In this document: one piece after another, positions 27,961-37,400 of the stretch
Layout of the letters: the number at the start of each line of letters is the position of its first letter
Numbering within the stretch: position 1 is the first letter of the stretch
NCBI RefSeq assembly: GCF_009932555.1
Contig: NZ_BLJO01000006.1
Coordinates: 10,668-74,667 of the forward strand
DNA: 64,000 nt
Source: Steroidobacter agaridevorans
Lineage (GTDB): Bacteria > Pseudomonadota > Gammaproteobacteria > Steroidobacterales > Steroidobacteraceae
Direction of reading: 5' to 3'
Position numbers and translations under genes: made by a program
Notes under the pieces: model-generated
What the model was told of the DNA's origin: nothing
Database searches by the model: none
The model's input: the letters and a program-made list of their open reading frames with translations, nothing else

Positions 27961-29244
27961 ATGCTGACAGAGCAACAGGTGACCACGCTGGCGCACGCGA
28001 TGACCGAGTCATCGCATGTCGCGCGCTTCATCGATGTGGGCTACACCTATCTGGGACAGTTCGTCGCGCACGACATCGTGCCGCAGACCAATCCGATCCC
28101 GGGCCAGTCTCGCGACGTGATGCCCTACCTCAACATGGACAGCGTCTATGGAATCGGCAATCAAACCGCGACCTTGCTGGACGCACGCGGTTTGTTTCCT
28201 ATCCGGCGAACGACTCCGCAGGGCCCTGAAGATCTGCCACGCACCGACGGCGTCCCGAATATTCCCGAGCTGCGCAACGACGATAACGTGATCGTGTCGC
28301 AGCTGCATTTGTTCTGGCAGCGACTTCACAACGTGATTCTGCAACGCGGCTACGCCAGCACCGCCGGCGAAGCGCGAGCGATGACGACGCTGGTGTTTCA
28401 ATTGGTGGTCGTCGAGGACTATCTGCGACAGGTGTTGGCGCCTGCGGTCTTCGACAGCGTGTTTCGTTTCAATCAACGCTGGTTGAATCTGCCGTCACGC
28501 CCGATCGCCCGCGAGTTCGCGCATGCGGCGTTCCGCTTCGGGCACTCGATGGTGCGGCCGTTCTACGAATCGTTCCCGCAAAAGCCCGATGTGACTCTGC
28601 CCGAGCTGTTCCAGTCCAATCGCAATCTGGATCCGCGGCTGGAACTGGACTTCCGCAGAATGTTCGGCTGGCCGGTGCTGAACAATCGGGTCGAGGACGC
28701 GATGACCATCGATCCTTTCATCACGCGGGAAATGCGTCAGGTGCCGATTCCCACCGGCGCCACCATCAATATTGCGGAAATGAATCTGCGTGCCGGCATC
28801 GCCGCACAGCTGCCGCCGGGCAAGGCCTATGTGCAGCAGTTGCTGGCGGGGCCGAACGGTTCGAAGCTCAAGGCGGCCTTCGGCATCCGGCCGCTGCCCG
28901 ACCTCGGCCCGCTCGCCGATAAGTTGATGCCGTCGAGCGGCATCTCGATCGAGAACTTGCCGCTGTGGCCCTACTTGCTGCTCGAAGCGTCGCATGCCAG
29001 CGAAGGCAAGCATCTCGGTGTGGTCGGCAGTTTGATCTGTGCGGAAGGCCTGGCCAACGCGATCGCCGGCGCGCCGCACTCGATCTATCGCGATCGCTGG
29101 TTCCCGGTGGATGAAGTCCTGTCCTGGCTGGGCGCACTGGGCGATGAGCTGCAGGAGCAGCGCCGTGTCTTCGCTAACGCCGCATATACGGAGCGCACGT
29201 TCTGCATGCGGCACGTGGTCGAGCTGGTGCTTAGAAACAACTAA
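27961..29244 (+). CDS. Animal-type heme peroxidase
   Basis: This 427-residue protein belongs to the animal heme-dependent peroxidase (peroxidase-cyclooxygenase) family. The distal motif GQFVAHDI carries H37-D38, which matches the His-Asp distal site of myeloperoxidase-type enzymes. RNDDNVIVSQLHLFWQRLHN (105-124) is the conserved helix, and the proximal heme histidine is H195 in FRFGHSMVRP. No signal peptide is seen, and the protein is short for the family, starting almost at the distal motif, so it may be a minimal catalytic domain. An AACGGAG site precedes the ATG. The next gene starts 10 bases after its stop, and the CHAT and sigma-factor genes follow. Peroxide-dependent oxidation of halide or organic substrate is likely; the natural substrate is unknown. 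Confidence 0.9.
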   Translation: MLTEQQVTTLAHAMTESSHVARFIDVGYTYLGQFVAHDIVPQTNPIPGQSRDVMPYLNMDSVYGIGNQTATLLDARGLFPIRRTTPQGPEDLPRTDGVPNIPELRNDDNVIVSQLHLFWQRLHNVILQRGYASTAGEARAMTTLVFQLVVVEDYLRQVLAPAVFDSVFRFNQRWLNLPSRPIAREFAHAAFRFGHSMVRPFYESFPQKPDVTLPELFQSNRNLDPRLELDFRRMFGWPVLNNRVEDAMTIDPFITREMRQVPIPTGATINIAEMNLRAGIAAQLPPGKAYVQQLLAGPNGSKLKAAFGIRPLPDLGPLADKLMPSSGISIENLPLWPYLLLEASHASEGKHLGVVGSLICAEGLANAIAGAPHSIYRDRWFPVDEVLSWLGALGDELQEQRRVFANAAYTERTFCMRHVVELVLRNN

Positions 29245-29254
29245 GGAGGTTCGA

Positions 29255-29800
29255 ATGGAAATCCCCGAAGAGCTGGTCGAGTGGGTTGCGCACGAAGGGC
29301 ATGAGCCCACGCTGGTGGTCAATCCTTGTTTCATTCCGCCCTCGGCCGTCGAGGAGCTGGCGTTCTATCATCCCGGCTTCGGCAACGACACGGCGCAGGC
29401 GTTGCGACATGTGCTCGGGCGCGACGACAACAACAGATACTTCGCGCGCGCCGATTCGCTGTCGGGCAACTGGCACGAGAAAATGGCCGATGTGATGCAA
29501 CGCCTGCGCTTGTATCCGGGCATGGAACAGGGCCGCCCGGTGCTGATCGACGACCAGATCGGCAACCAGCCCACCGGCGAGATGCACGGCTGGAAAGTAG
29601 TGCACTGGAAGGTCGCCAAGGGCCGCGACTCGGCCATGAACCTGGTCCATCAGGACTTCATCACCTGGGCCAAACCGGGTCAGGAGAACGTGGTCTCGCT
29701 GTTTTCCTGGCGCCCCTACCGCACGGCTATGCTACAACCACAGGCTCCTCAGGGGCCGGTGGCGAATGAACGAGCCGTCTTGTCGCAGGTATCGCGCTGA
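29255..29800 (+). CDS. Unrecognised 181-residue protein between peroxidase and CHAT genes
   Basis: I recognise no family. The start (MEIPEELVEWVAHEGHE) has an excellent AAGGAGG ribosome-binding site 6 bases upstream, which excludes the longer frame. The protein is soluble, acidic and rich in His and Trp (VVNPCFIPPS, FYHPGFGNDTAQALRHVL, GRDDNNRYFARADSLSGNWH, GEMHGWKVVHWKVAKGRD, VVSLFSWRPYR). It has no membrane segment or signal. The conserved-looking H, C and D residues could form a metal or cofactor site, which is speculation. It lies 10 bases after the peroxidase stop and overlaps the CHAT gene by 35 bases, so it is translated with both and is probably a functional partner of the peroxidase or CHAT protein. 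Confidence 0.75.
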   Translation: MEIPEELVEWVAHEGHEPTLVVNPCFIPPSAVEELAFYHPGFGNDTAQALRHVLGRDDNNRYFARADSLSGNWHEKMADVMQRLRLYPGMEQGRPVLIDDQIGNQPTGEMHGWKVVHWKVAKGRDSAMNLVHQDFITWAKPGQENVVSLFSWRPYRTAMLQPQAPQGPVANERAVLSQVSR

Positions 29801-32363
29801 TTGGCTGGTCGCATGGGCATATCTCATCGGCGCCGGCTGGCTGCTGTTCGGGCTGCAAGCCGGCGCCTCCGATGCAAGTGCGCAGCAGGAAGCGCGCCGC
29901 AAGACTGTCGAGCTGCTACGGCGCTCGCAAAACGAGTCGGGACGGCGCTCGATCTATCTGCCGCAGGCCTATGAGCAGATCCAGCTCGGGCTCGCCGGGT
30001 CCAAGGCCGATCCGCTGCAGCACGGGCAATGGCTCGAAGCGCTCTGGGAATATCATCTGCTCAATGACGATCATGCCCGGGCCAGGCAGGCGCTGGAGCG
30101 ATCGCTACAATTCCTCACCGCCGCGCACGCCGACGCGGCGCTCATCGACCGGATCACTTCGAACCTTTCTTATTCGCTGATCCTGGTTGGCGAAGTCGCC
30201 AAGGCCAAGGATCTTCTGCGGCGCGCGATCGTCAGCGCCAGCCAGCACAACAACCGCGTCCTGCTGGCCGAGCTTTACTACGGCTTGGGCGATGCGTATC
30301 GAAAGACAGGCGAGCGGCTCGTGGCGCAGCGCTACTTCGAAGCAGCCTACGAACTGGACCTGGCGTCGGGCGATGCGATGAAGATCAGCATCTCCCGGCT
30401 GAAGCTCGGCAGCCTGGCGCGCGATCGCGGTGAGTATCGGGAAGCGATCGACTGGCACGAGCAGGCGCTGCAAGTGTTCATCGACGAGCGCAACTATCGC
30501 GAGCTGGTGACTTACATTGAGCTGGCTCTCGACTACGCAGCCCAAGGCGAGCCGAAGCTCGCACGGAGCTATGCCCAGCTCGCGCTCGACGATCCGCGCG
30601 GTTTGCCCGAGCAGCGCATCGATGCCTCTGTACTGTTGTTGCGCATCGCGAACGATCGGCGAGTGCGCGCGGTAGAAGCATCTCAGAACGCGGCGCTCGC
30701 CTCCAAGCTGGTCCGCGACATCGAAGCTCTGATCGACGGTTCTTCGGCGCGGCAGAAATCCGAGTTGGCGCGCCCGACGCATCAGCTCCAGTTCGCCGAA
30801 CAAGCCATCCGGCACTATGCGCTGAATCGCGATCTCGGCAACGTTCGCAAGCACGGGCAAGCAGCCATCCGGCTGGCACAACGTGTCGCCAGCGATCTGC
30901 GCGATACGCACGATGACACTCTGGCGTGGCTCACGGCCGCGCAACCGGTGTTGAACGAGTATGTGAAGGCGATCTATGAACTGGATCGCCCGCAAGTCCT
31001 GCCGCTCTTGGAAACCTATTACGCGCAGCAGATCGTGCCGGCCGAGCTTCGACATTCAGGTGTCGTCGGCCGTGCGTATGAGACTGAGGCGATCGAGCTG
31101 TTCGAGCGGTATCGCACCGCTCGTCGAGCGCTCATCGAGACGAATGCCGCGCTCGACCGCCTGCATCCAGATACGACCGACGCTCGCCGTCGGAAGGATG
31201 CGAAGTCACGGTTGGACCAGGCCTTGCGCGATCTGGATAGAGCGCGCGACGCCTATCTCACAACGTATCGAGCTCCCGTCGCGAGTACGCCGCCGAAGCA
31301 GCAGGCAACGTTCCGTCCGCAGCAAGTGCCATCGAGCGACGTCTTCATTCGCTACTTCATCCAGGAAAACGTCAGCTTCGGCATCGCGCTCGCCGGCAGC
31401 GAAACTCGCTATTTCCGTCTGCCGCCTCGCTCGATCGTGCAAGCGCTGGTACAGCGTTCATTGGATATGTTGAGCGCTCCCGGTCATGGCGCGCAGGTCG
31501 AAGCGACACTCTCAGCTCTTGCCGAACTGCTGCCGCGTGACTTCATCCGCAAGCATGGCGGCGCGACGCGCCTCGTCATCGTGCCGGACGATGTCATGCA
31601 GCCGCTGCCGTTCTCCGCCATCGACCTCGACGACCGATCCCCAAGTTACGCTCCTTTGGTCGCGAAGTTCGAAATCGTGCGCGCGAGATCGTTGTCGAGC
31701 TACTACGCTCAGCGATCGGTGACGTCGAATGCTTCCAGCAAGAACGCTGACATCGTCGTGTTCGCCGCTCCCTTGCTCAAGCCTCAGCGCACCGAGTTGT
31801 CGGCGATACCCAGCTCGCTCGCTGAAGCGACTAGCGTCGCGACTCTCTTTGCGCCCCGCGTGATCACCTATGCCGGCGCGGAGGCAACCAGCGACGTGCT
31901 GCTCTCACCCAAAGTGCGAGCGGCAAAGGTTCTGCACATCGCGACCCACGGCTATTTCAACCAGACCACGCCGGACATCGTCGGCCTCGTGACGTCCGGC
32001 GGTTTCCTTGGTTTCACTGAATTGTTCAGCACGCCGTTCTCGGCCAGGCTGGTGATCGTCAGCGGCTGCGAGACCATGCGCGGCAAGGACTACACCGGCT
32101 GGGGCGTGCGAAGTCTGGCGGATGGCTTCCTCAGCCAAGGCGCCGGTTCGGTCATCGGCACATTGTGGAGTGTTTCCGACGCCGCCACCGCCGCACTCAT
32201 GGATAGCTTCTATCGCAAGCTGCATCAAGGCGCCGGCAGCTCGGCGGCACTGCAAGCTGCACAGCGCGAGTTGCTTGCATCGCGCCGTTTCTCGGATCCC
32301 TACTATTGGGCGGGTGTGGCGCTCGCATCATCCAATCGTGGTTACGACCAGCAGTCCTTGTAA
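29766..32363 (+). CDS. Exported TPR-CHAT (caspase-like) protein
   Basis: This 865-residue protein has four parts. A hydrophobic N-terminal segment at 13-39 (AWAYLIGAGWLLFGLQAG ending ASA) is a signal peptide or anchor. Tetratricopeptide-like helical repeats span about 60-400 (LLAELYYGLGDAYRKTGERL, LGSLARDRGEYREAIDWHEQ). A coiled-coil-like stretch lies at about 450-510. A C-terminal CHAT domain (about 550-855) carries the caspase-type dyad H728 in HIATHGYF and C768 in VSGCETMRG. CHAT domains are caspase-fold cysteine proteases. Both catalytic residues are intact, so protease activity is expected, most likely in the periplasm. The gene overlaps its upstream neighbour and is followed 28 bases later by a sigma factor and then an anti-sigma-like membrane protein, a natural candidate substrate. 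Confidence 0.9.
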   Translation: MNEPSCRRYRADWLVAWAYLIGAGWLLFGLQAGASDASAQQEARRKTVELLRRSQNESGRRSIYLPQAYEQIQLGLAGSKADPLQHGQWLEALWEYHLLNDDHARARQALERSLQFLTAAHADAALIDRITSNLSYSLILVGEVAKAKDLLRRAIVSASQHNNRVLLAELYYGLGDAYRKTGERLVAQRYFEAAYELDLASGDAMKISISRLKLGSLARDRGEYREAIDWHEQALQVFIDERNYRELVTYIELALDYAAQGEPKLARSYAQLALDDPRGLPEQRIDASVLLLRIANDRRVRAVEASQNAALASKLVRDIEALIDGSSARQKSELARPTHQLQFAEQAIRHYALNRDLGNVRKHGQAAIRLAQRVASDLRDTHDDTLAWLTAAQPVLNEYVKAIYELDRPQVLPLLETYYAQQIVPAELRHSGVVGRAYETEAIELFERYRTARRALIETNAALDRLHPDTTDARRRKDAKSRLDQALRDLDRARDAYLTTYRAPVASTPPKQQATFRPQQVPSSDVFIRYFIQENVSFGIALAGSETRYFRLPPRSIVQALVQRSLDMLSAPGHGAQVEATLSALAELLPRDFIRKHGGATRLVIVPDDVMQPLPFSAIDLDDRSPSYAPLVAKFEIVRARSLSSYYAQRSVTSNASSKNADIVVFAAPLLKPQRTELSAIPSSLAEATSVATLFAPRVITYAGAEATSDVLLSPKVRAAKVLHIATHGYFNQTTPDIVGLVTSGGFLGFTELFSTPFSARLVIVSGCETMRGKDYTGWGVRSLADGFLSQGAGSVIGTLWSVSDAATAALMDSFYRKLHQGAGSSAALQAAQRELLASRRFSDPYYWAGVALASSNRGYDQQSL

Positions 32364-32391
32364 AGAAAACAGGATTCGCGCTGCGATCAGG

Positions 32392-33021
32392 ATGACGCCG
32401 CTGTCATTCATCGCTATTCTGCGCCGGCAAGTATTATTAAGGACTGGAACACGATTCGTGGTCGAGGACGCGATCTCCAACGAGTTCATCAAGCGGCATT
32501 ACACCGGTCTGTACACGCTGTTACATCGCCGCATCCGCGACGGGAATATCGCCCAGGAAATATTGAACGAAGCCGTGGCCACGGCAATCGCGCACAGCCG
32601 CGCCGGACGCGTGTCCGATCAGGATCGGCTGGCGGGCTATGTGTACCGGGTCGCGCTGAATCTATATCGCAACTATCGTCGCGAGTACGCGAACCGTCCC
32701 GGCGTGCACGCCGGCGACGAGAACATCGATCAGTTGCCAGCACAACGGGCCACCGAAGAGTCCGCGATGGACAGCAGCATCATGCGCCACGTCGTGTCCA
32801 CCATCGCGTCGCTGCCCACCGCCCGCGACCGCGAAATCGTCAAGCGCTTCTATCTGGATGAGGAAGACAAGTCCGAGATCTGCCGATCCATGGGACTCTC
32901 GCCACTGCATTTCGATCGGGTGGTGTTTCGCGCCCGGCAACGCATGCGCTCGCTGTTGGAAGCCAAGGGCCTCGACAAGTCGGACTTCTTTATCGCGCTA
33001 TTGAGCTGCGGAATGTGTTGA
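32392..33021 (+). CDS. ECF-like RNA polymerase sigma factor
   Basis: This 209-residue protein has sigma-70 region 2 at about 35-105 (FIKRHYTGLYTLLHRRIRDG, then IAQEILNEAVATAI and GYVYRVALNLYRNYRREYAN). Region 4 lies at about 140-195 (IASLPTARDREIVKRFYLDE, SEICRSMGLSPLHFDRVVFR, ARQRMRSLLEAKG). There is no region 3, as in ECF group factors. The start is uncertain: ATG at 32392 or an in-frame GTG at 32458 just before the conserved part. It lies 28 bases after the CHAT gene and 95 bases before a one-TM protein that looks like its anti-sigma factor. It probably directs a stress- or surface-signal regulon, possibly including this locus. Confidence 0.85.
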   Translation: MTPLSFIAILRRQVLLRTGTRFVVEDAISNEFIKRHYTGLYTLLHRRIRDGNIAQEILNEAVATAIAHSRAGRVSDQDRLAGYVYRVALNLYRNYRREYANRPGVHAGDENIDQLPAQRATEESAMDSSIMRHVVSTIASLPTARDREIVKRFYLDEEDKSEICRSMGLSPLHFDRVVFRARQRMRSLLEAKGLDKSDFFIALLSCGMC

Positions 33022-33116
33022 GTGCAGCGCGTGAGAGAAGCCAGGTGCCGATGACAGTTACACCATTGGATGGCGTGGGGATGGTCCGAAGTCCATGTTG
33101 CAGGGCGGATTGAGCA

Positions 33117-33797
33117 ATGGACCGACAGTACATCGATGACCATCATATCGTCGCGAGATATCTCGCGGACCAGTTGCCTGACCCGGAGCGCGAGGCGTTC
33201 GAAACCTATTATCTCGAGCATCCCGAGATGCTGCGGGAAATCGAAACCACAGCGCGCTTCAAATCAGGCCTGGCTCAGTTGCGAGCCAGCGGCGAGCTCG
33301 ACGCTCTACTGAAGCCCACCCCTTGGTATGCACGATGGCGCTATCTGGCCATCGCCGCGGCGGCGATCCTCGTCATCGGCGTGGCTTTTTTTATCCGAAC
33401 TCCAACGCCGCCCTTGATGGCCGCGAACCTGGCGGCGCTGGGTGGGCCATCGACCGTCGCCAGTTCTCACGCCGTGCTACGCCGCCGCGGCAGTTCGTTC
33501 GATGCCGAGATCACATTGCCAGAGACCGGCGAAGCTATCGAATTGCGAGTGCTGCCGGAATTCGCAGGGGCCGACTCGCACTTTCGGATCTCGCTGGCTC
33601 GGGTCGATGCGGACGATAACAAGCAACCAGTCGCGGAGATCGACCATCTGACGGCCGGCGAGGATGGCATGGTCACCCTCTATCTCGATGCGCCGCGCGT
33701 CGCGCCCGGCGATTACGAAGTGACGATCACGGACGATACCGATCAAACCAGCCGGTTCCTGATTCGTGTGTGGCCTGCGAGCAGACGCACTGGGTGA
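33117..33797 (+). CDS. Anti-sigma-like single-TM membrane protein
   Basis: This 226-residue protein is arranged like an ECF anti-sigma factor. A cytoplasmic helical domain at 1-70 (DHHIVARYLADQLPDPEREA, then FETYYLEHPEMLREIE) resembles the anti-sigma zinc-finger fold but lacks its CxxC. One transmembrane helix spans about 75-93 (RYLAIAAAAILVIGVAFFI). A beta-rich C-terminal domain follows at 105-220 (SSFDAEITLPETGEAIELRV, LDAPRVAPGDYEVTITDD), predicted periplasmic. It directly follows the sigma-factor gene. Signal-dependent cleavage of such proteins normally releases the sigma factor. The exported CHAT protein upstream would be in the right compartment to cut it, which is a hypothesis. Confidence 0.75.
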   Translation: MDRQYIDDHHIVARYLADQLPDPEREAFETYYLEHPEMLREIETTARFKSGLAQLRASGELDALLKPTPWYARWRYLAIAAAAILVIGVAFFIRTPTPPLMAANLAALGGPSTVASSHAVLRRRGSSFDAEITLPETGEAIELRVLPEFAGADSHFRISLARVDADDNKQPVAEIDHLTAGEDGMVTLYLDAPRVAPGDYEVTITDDTDQTSRFLIRVWPASRRTG

Positions 33798-33804
33798 GCC
33801 CGGG

Positions 33805-34299
33805 CTATCGGGCCTGTACTCGCACCTTGCTGGAACTCTTCACCTCTTCCATCACAAAGTAAGTGTGCGTCTGCTGGACGCCTTTGATGCACGCGATGTG
33901 AGAGCTCAGCACGCTGCGATATTCCTTCATGTCGCGCACGCGAATCTTCAATAGATAGTCGAAACCGCCCGCCACCATGTGGGCCTCCTGCACGAACTCG
34001 AGCACTTCCATCGCGGTCCGAAAGCGATCGAAGACCTCCGGCGTCGTGCGATCGAGCGCGACCTGCACGTACGCCAGCAGATTCTGGCCAAGGTGCGCGG
34101 GCGACAGATCGGCGCGATAGCCGACGATGTAACCGTACTTCTCCAGCCGCCGAACCCGTTCCACACACGGCGTGACGCTGATGTGCAGCTCCCGGGCGAG
34201 CTGCGCCATGGACACCCGCCCGTCCTCCTGCAGCCGGGTCAGGATGCGCTGATCGATCTTGTCCAGGACGGTTACCGCACTCGCGCCAGTTGATTTCAC
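33805..34299 (-). CDS. Lrp/AsnC family regulator of proline catabolism
   Basis: This 164-residue Lrp/AsnC regulator has an N-terminal helix-turn-helix (DKIDQRILTRLQEDGRVSMA, QLARELHISVTPCVERVRRL). A C-terminal ligand-binding domain follows (LLAYVQVALDRTTPEVFDRF, VQEAHMVAGGFDYLLKIRVR). I place the start at a GTG at 34299, with GGGGGTG about 8 bases upstream; the frame is open further but unconvincing. It diverges from putA, 109 bases away, exactly as PutR-type proline-responsive activators do in alphaproteobacteria and other groups, so it probably activates putA when proline is present. Confidence 0.9.
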   Translation of the reverse strand: MKSTGASAVTVLDKIDQRILTRLQEDGRVSMAQLARELHISVTPCVERVRRLEKYGYIVGYRADLSPAHLGQNLLAYVQVALDRTTPEVFDRFRTAMEVLEFVQEAHMVAGGFDYLLKIRVRDMKEYRSVLSSHIACIKGVQQTHTYFVMEEVKSSSKVRVQAR

Positions 34300-34408
34300 G
34301 GATTCACCCCCACTTTTAGGTCGTTTCGACGGGCCCTGGCCCAATACGCTAGTGCTTTCGCCCCAGTTACTACAAGCCCCCGGCAACGCCGATTCGCCCG
34401 CTTTACCC

Positions 34409-37400
34409 ATGGTCGCCCAATCCTCAGCCATCCCCACCGCCCCGTCGCTCGAGCAGCTCCGCGAGCAGATCCGAAGTGCGACGCTTCAAGACGAGGCCAC
34501 TTGCGTCAAAGCCCTGCTGAAAAGCTCGAGCCTGTCGCTCGATGCACGGGCCCGCGCCAAAGCCCGGGCAGCCCAGCTGGTCAGCGGCGCCCGCGCCCGA
34601 TCGCGCGAACGGCCGTTGCTCGACTCGTTCCTCCAGCAGTTCGCGCTGTCCAATGAGGAAGGCGTCGCGCTGATGTGTCTGGCGGAGGGCCTGCTTCGCA
34701 TTCCCGATGACGAGACCGCCGACCGCCTGATCGCCGACAAGATCGCATCGGGCAACTGGTCCGCTCACGCGGGCGCGTCGCATTCGACCTGGGTGAACGC
34801 CTCCACTTGGGGCTTGATGCTGACCGGCAAGCTGATCGAGCCGCCGAAGCTGGCCCGCGAGGAAACGACTTCATGGGTGCAAGGCCTGTCGCGTCGAATC
34901 AGCGCGCCGGTGCTGCGCTCTGCGTTCCGTCAGGCCATGCGAATCATCGGCGGCGAATTCGTCGTCGGCCGCACGATTCAAGAAGCGCTGGATCGCTCCG
35001 CCAAGACTTCCGAGCTGTCGCTGTGCTCGTTCGACATGTTGGGCGAAGGCGCGCGCACCTGGGCCGATGCCGAGCGCTATCGCAAATCCTATGAACAAGC
35101 GCTGGACGCGATCGGCTCGCAGCGTAAAGGCACGCCCATCGATGAGCGCTCCAACCTGTCCGTGAAGCTGTCGGCGCTGGAGCCCAAGTACGACCTGATG
35201 CACGAGGGCCTGGTCATGCAGCGGCTGGCGCCGATCGTCGGGGATCTGGCCCGTCGCGCCGCCAGGTTTGACGTGGGTTTCACCATCGACGCCGAAGAAG
35301 CCGATCGCCTCGACTTGTCTTTGAACGTGTTCGAAGCCCTGGCTCGCGATAAGCAGACCCAGTCGTGGCAGGGCCTCGGCATCGTCATCCAGGCTTACGG
35401 CAAGCGCGCGCCTTATGTGATCGAATGGGTCGCCGCGCTCGCGCGCGAGACGGGGCGCCGAATCTGCGTTCGTTTGGTGAAGGGCGCTTACTGGGACGCC
35501 GAGATCAAGCGTGCTCAGGAGCGCGGCCTCTCGTCGTTCCCAGTGTTCACGCGCAAGGTGTCCACCGATATTTCCTATCTCGCCAACACCGAGCGCCTGT
35601 TCAAGCATCGGGATGTGATCTACCCGATGTTCGCAACTCACAACGCGCACACCATCGCCGCCGTGCTGGAACTGCGACCGCCGGGAGCGAAGTTCGAGTT
35701 CCAGCGCCTGCACGGCATGGGCGCGTTATTGCACGCCGAAGCACAGCGACAGATCGACGGTTTTCCGCGCGTTCGCGCCTATGCGCCGGTCGGTCAGCAT
35801 GAGGAACTGTTGTCGTATCTCGTGCGCCGATTGCTGGAGAACGGCGCGAACAGCTCGTTCGTCAACCGATTCATGAATGAAAGCGTCCCCGTCGACACCG
35901 TAGTGGAGGATCCGATTGCAGCCTTGCAAGCGGCAGACAGCATGACCAACCCGCATATTCCCTTGCCCAACAACTTGTATGGTGCCTCCCGTGAAAATTC
36001 CTCCGGAGTGGACTGGGGCAATCCGCAGCAGCTGGCCGAACAGATCGCCTCCCTGCAGAAGTCCGGCGAGCTGCCGCATGCGGCGCCTTCGACATTGGTC
36101 GGCAAGATCGAGTCGACGCCGCATGAAGTGCGGAACCCGGCGAACCTCTCGGAGCTGGTGGGTTATGTGAGCGCCGCGTCCAAGGAAGACATCGCGCTCG
36201 CCTTCGACAAAGCGGGCCAGGCGCGTAAAGCGTGGGATGACGCTGGCGCCACTCATCGTGCCGCTTGTTTGGTTGGCGCGGCGGACAAGCTGCGCGCGCA
36301 TCGTGCTGAACTGGTGAGACTGCTCGTCAAGGAAGCGGGCAAGACGCTGCCGGACGCGATTGCCGAAGTTCGCGAGGCGGAGGATTTCTGTCGTTACTAC
36401 GCCGCACAAGCTCGCGAGCATTTTGCCGAGCCCACAGTGCTGCCGGGCCCGACCGGCGAAGACAACAAGCTCAGCCTGCGCGGCCGCGGCGTGTTCGCGT
36501 GTATCAGCCCATGGAATTTCCCGCTCGCCATCTTCTTGGGTCAGGTGACGGCTGCTCTGGTCGCTGGCAACAGCGTCGTTGCGAAACCTGCCGAGTCGAC
36601 GCCGCTGGTCGCTGCACTGGCCGTGCGACTGCTGCACGAAGCGGGCGTGCCGCGCGACGTTCTGCATTTCGTTCCGGCCGCCGGCAAGATGTTCGGCGAA
36701 GTCGCCTTGAAACATCCGGCGCTGGGCGGCGTGTGCTTCACCGGCTCGACCTCGACCGCGCAGTTCATCAATCGTGCGCTCGCTGCGCGCGATGGAGCGA
36801 TCGTGCCATTGATTGCCGAGACCGGCGGCATCAACGCGATGATCGTCGACTCCTCGGCACTGCTCGAACAGGTTGCCGATGACGTGCTCACCTCGGCGTT
36901 CACGTCTGCGGGTCAGCGCTGCTCGGCACTGCGCTTGTTGTTCGTGCAGGACGATGTCGCAGATCGGCTCATCGAGCTGATCGCGGGCGGCATGAACGAG
37001 CTGCACATCGGCGATCCGTCGCTGCCGTCCACCGATGTCGGCCCGGTCATCAACCAGAGCGCCGCGTCGAAGTTGGAGGACTACAGCAAGAAGGTGACGC
37101 AGAAAGGCGTGAAGATGCTCAAGCAGTGCGATCTGAACCAGGTGCGCACCGAAGGCAGCTACTTCGCCCCCCGCATGGTCGAGCTCAACAACGCGCGCGA
37201 GCTGACTAGCGAAGAGTTCGGCCCGATCCTCCACGTCGTCCGCTTCAAGCGTGAAAATCTACAGAGCGACGTGCTTGCCGCGATTCGCGAAGCTGGCTAC
37301 GGGCTGACGCTCGGGGTCCACACTCGCATCGAGAGCGTGTGGCAGGAAATCGTCGCCGAGGCTGCGGTTGGCAACATCTACATCAATCGCAACATGATCG

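Noticed and set aside
29766-33797. Type III-E CRISPR-like (TPR-CHAT plus sigma factor) system
   Set aside because: There is no gRAMP/Cas effector, no repeat array and no Csx30-like protein. The CHAT protein here is exported. The resemblance is limited to sharing TPR-CHAT and a sigma factor.
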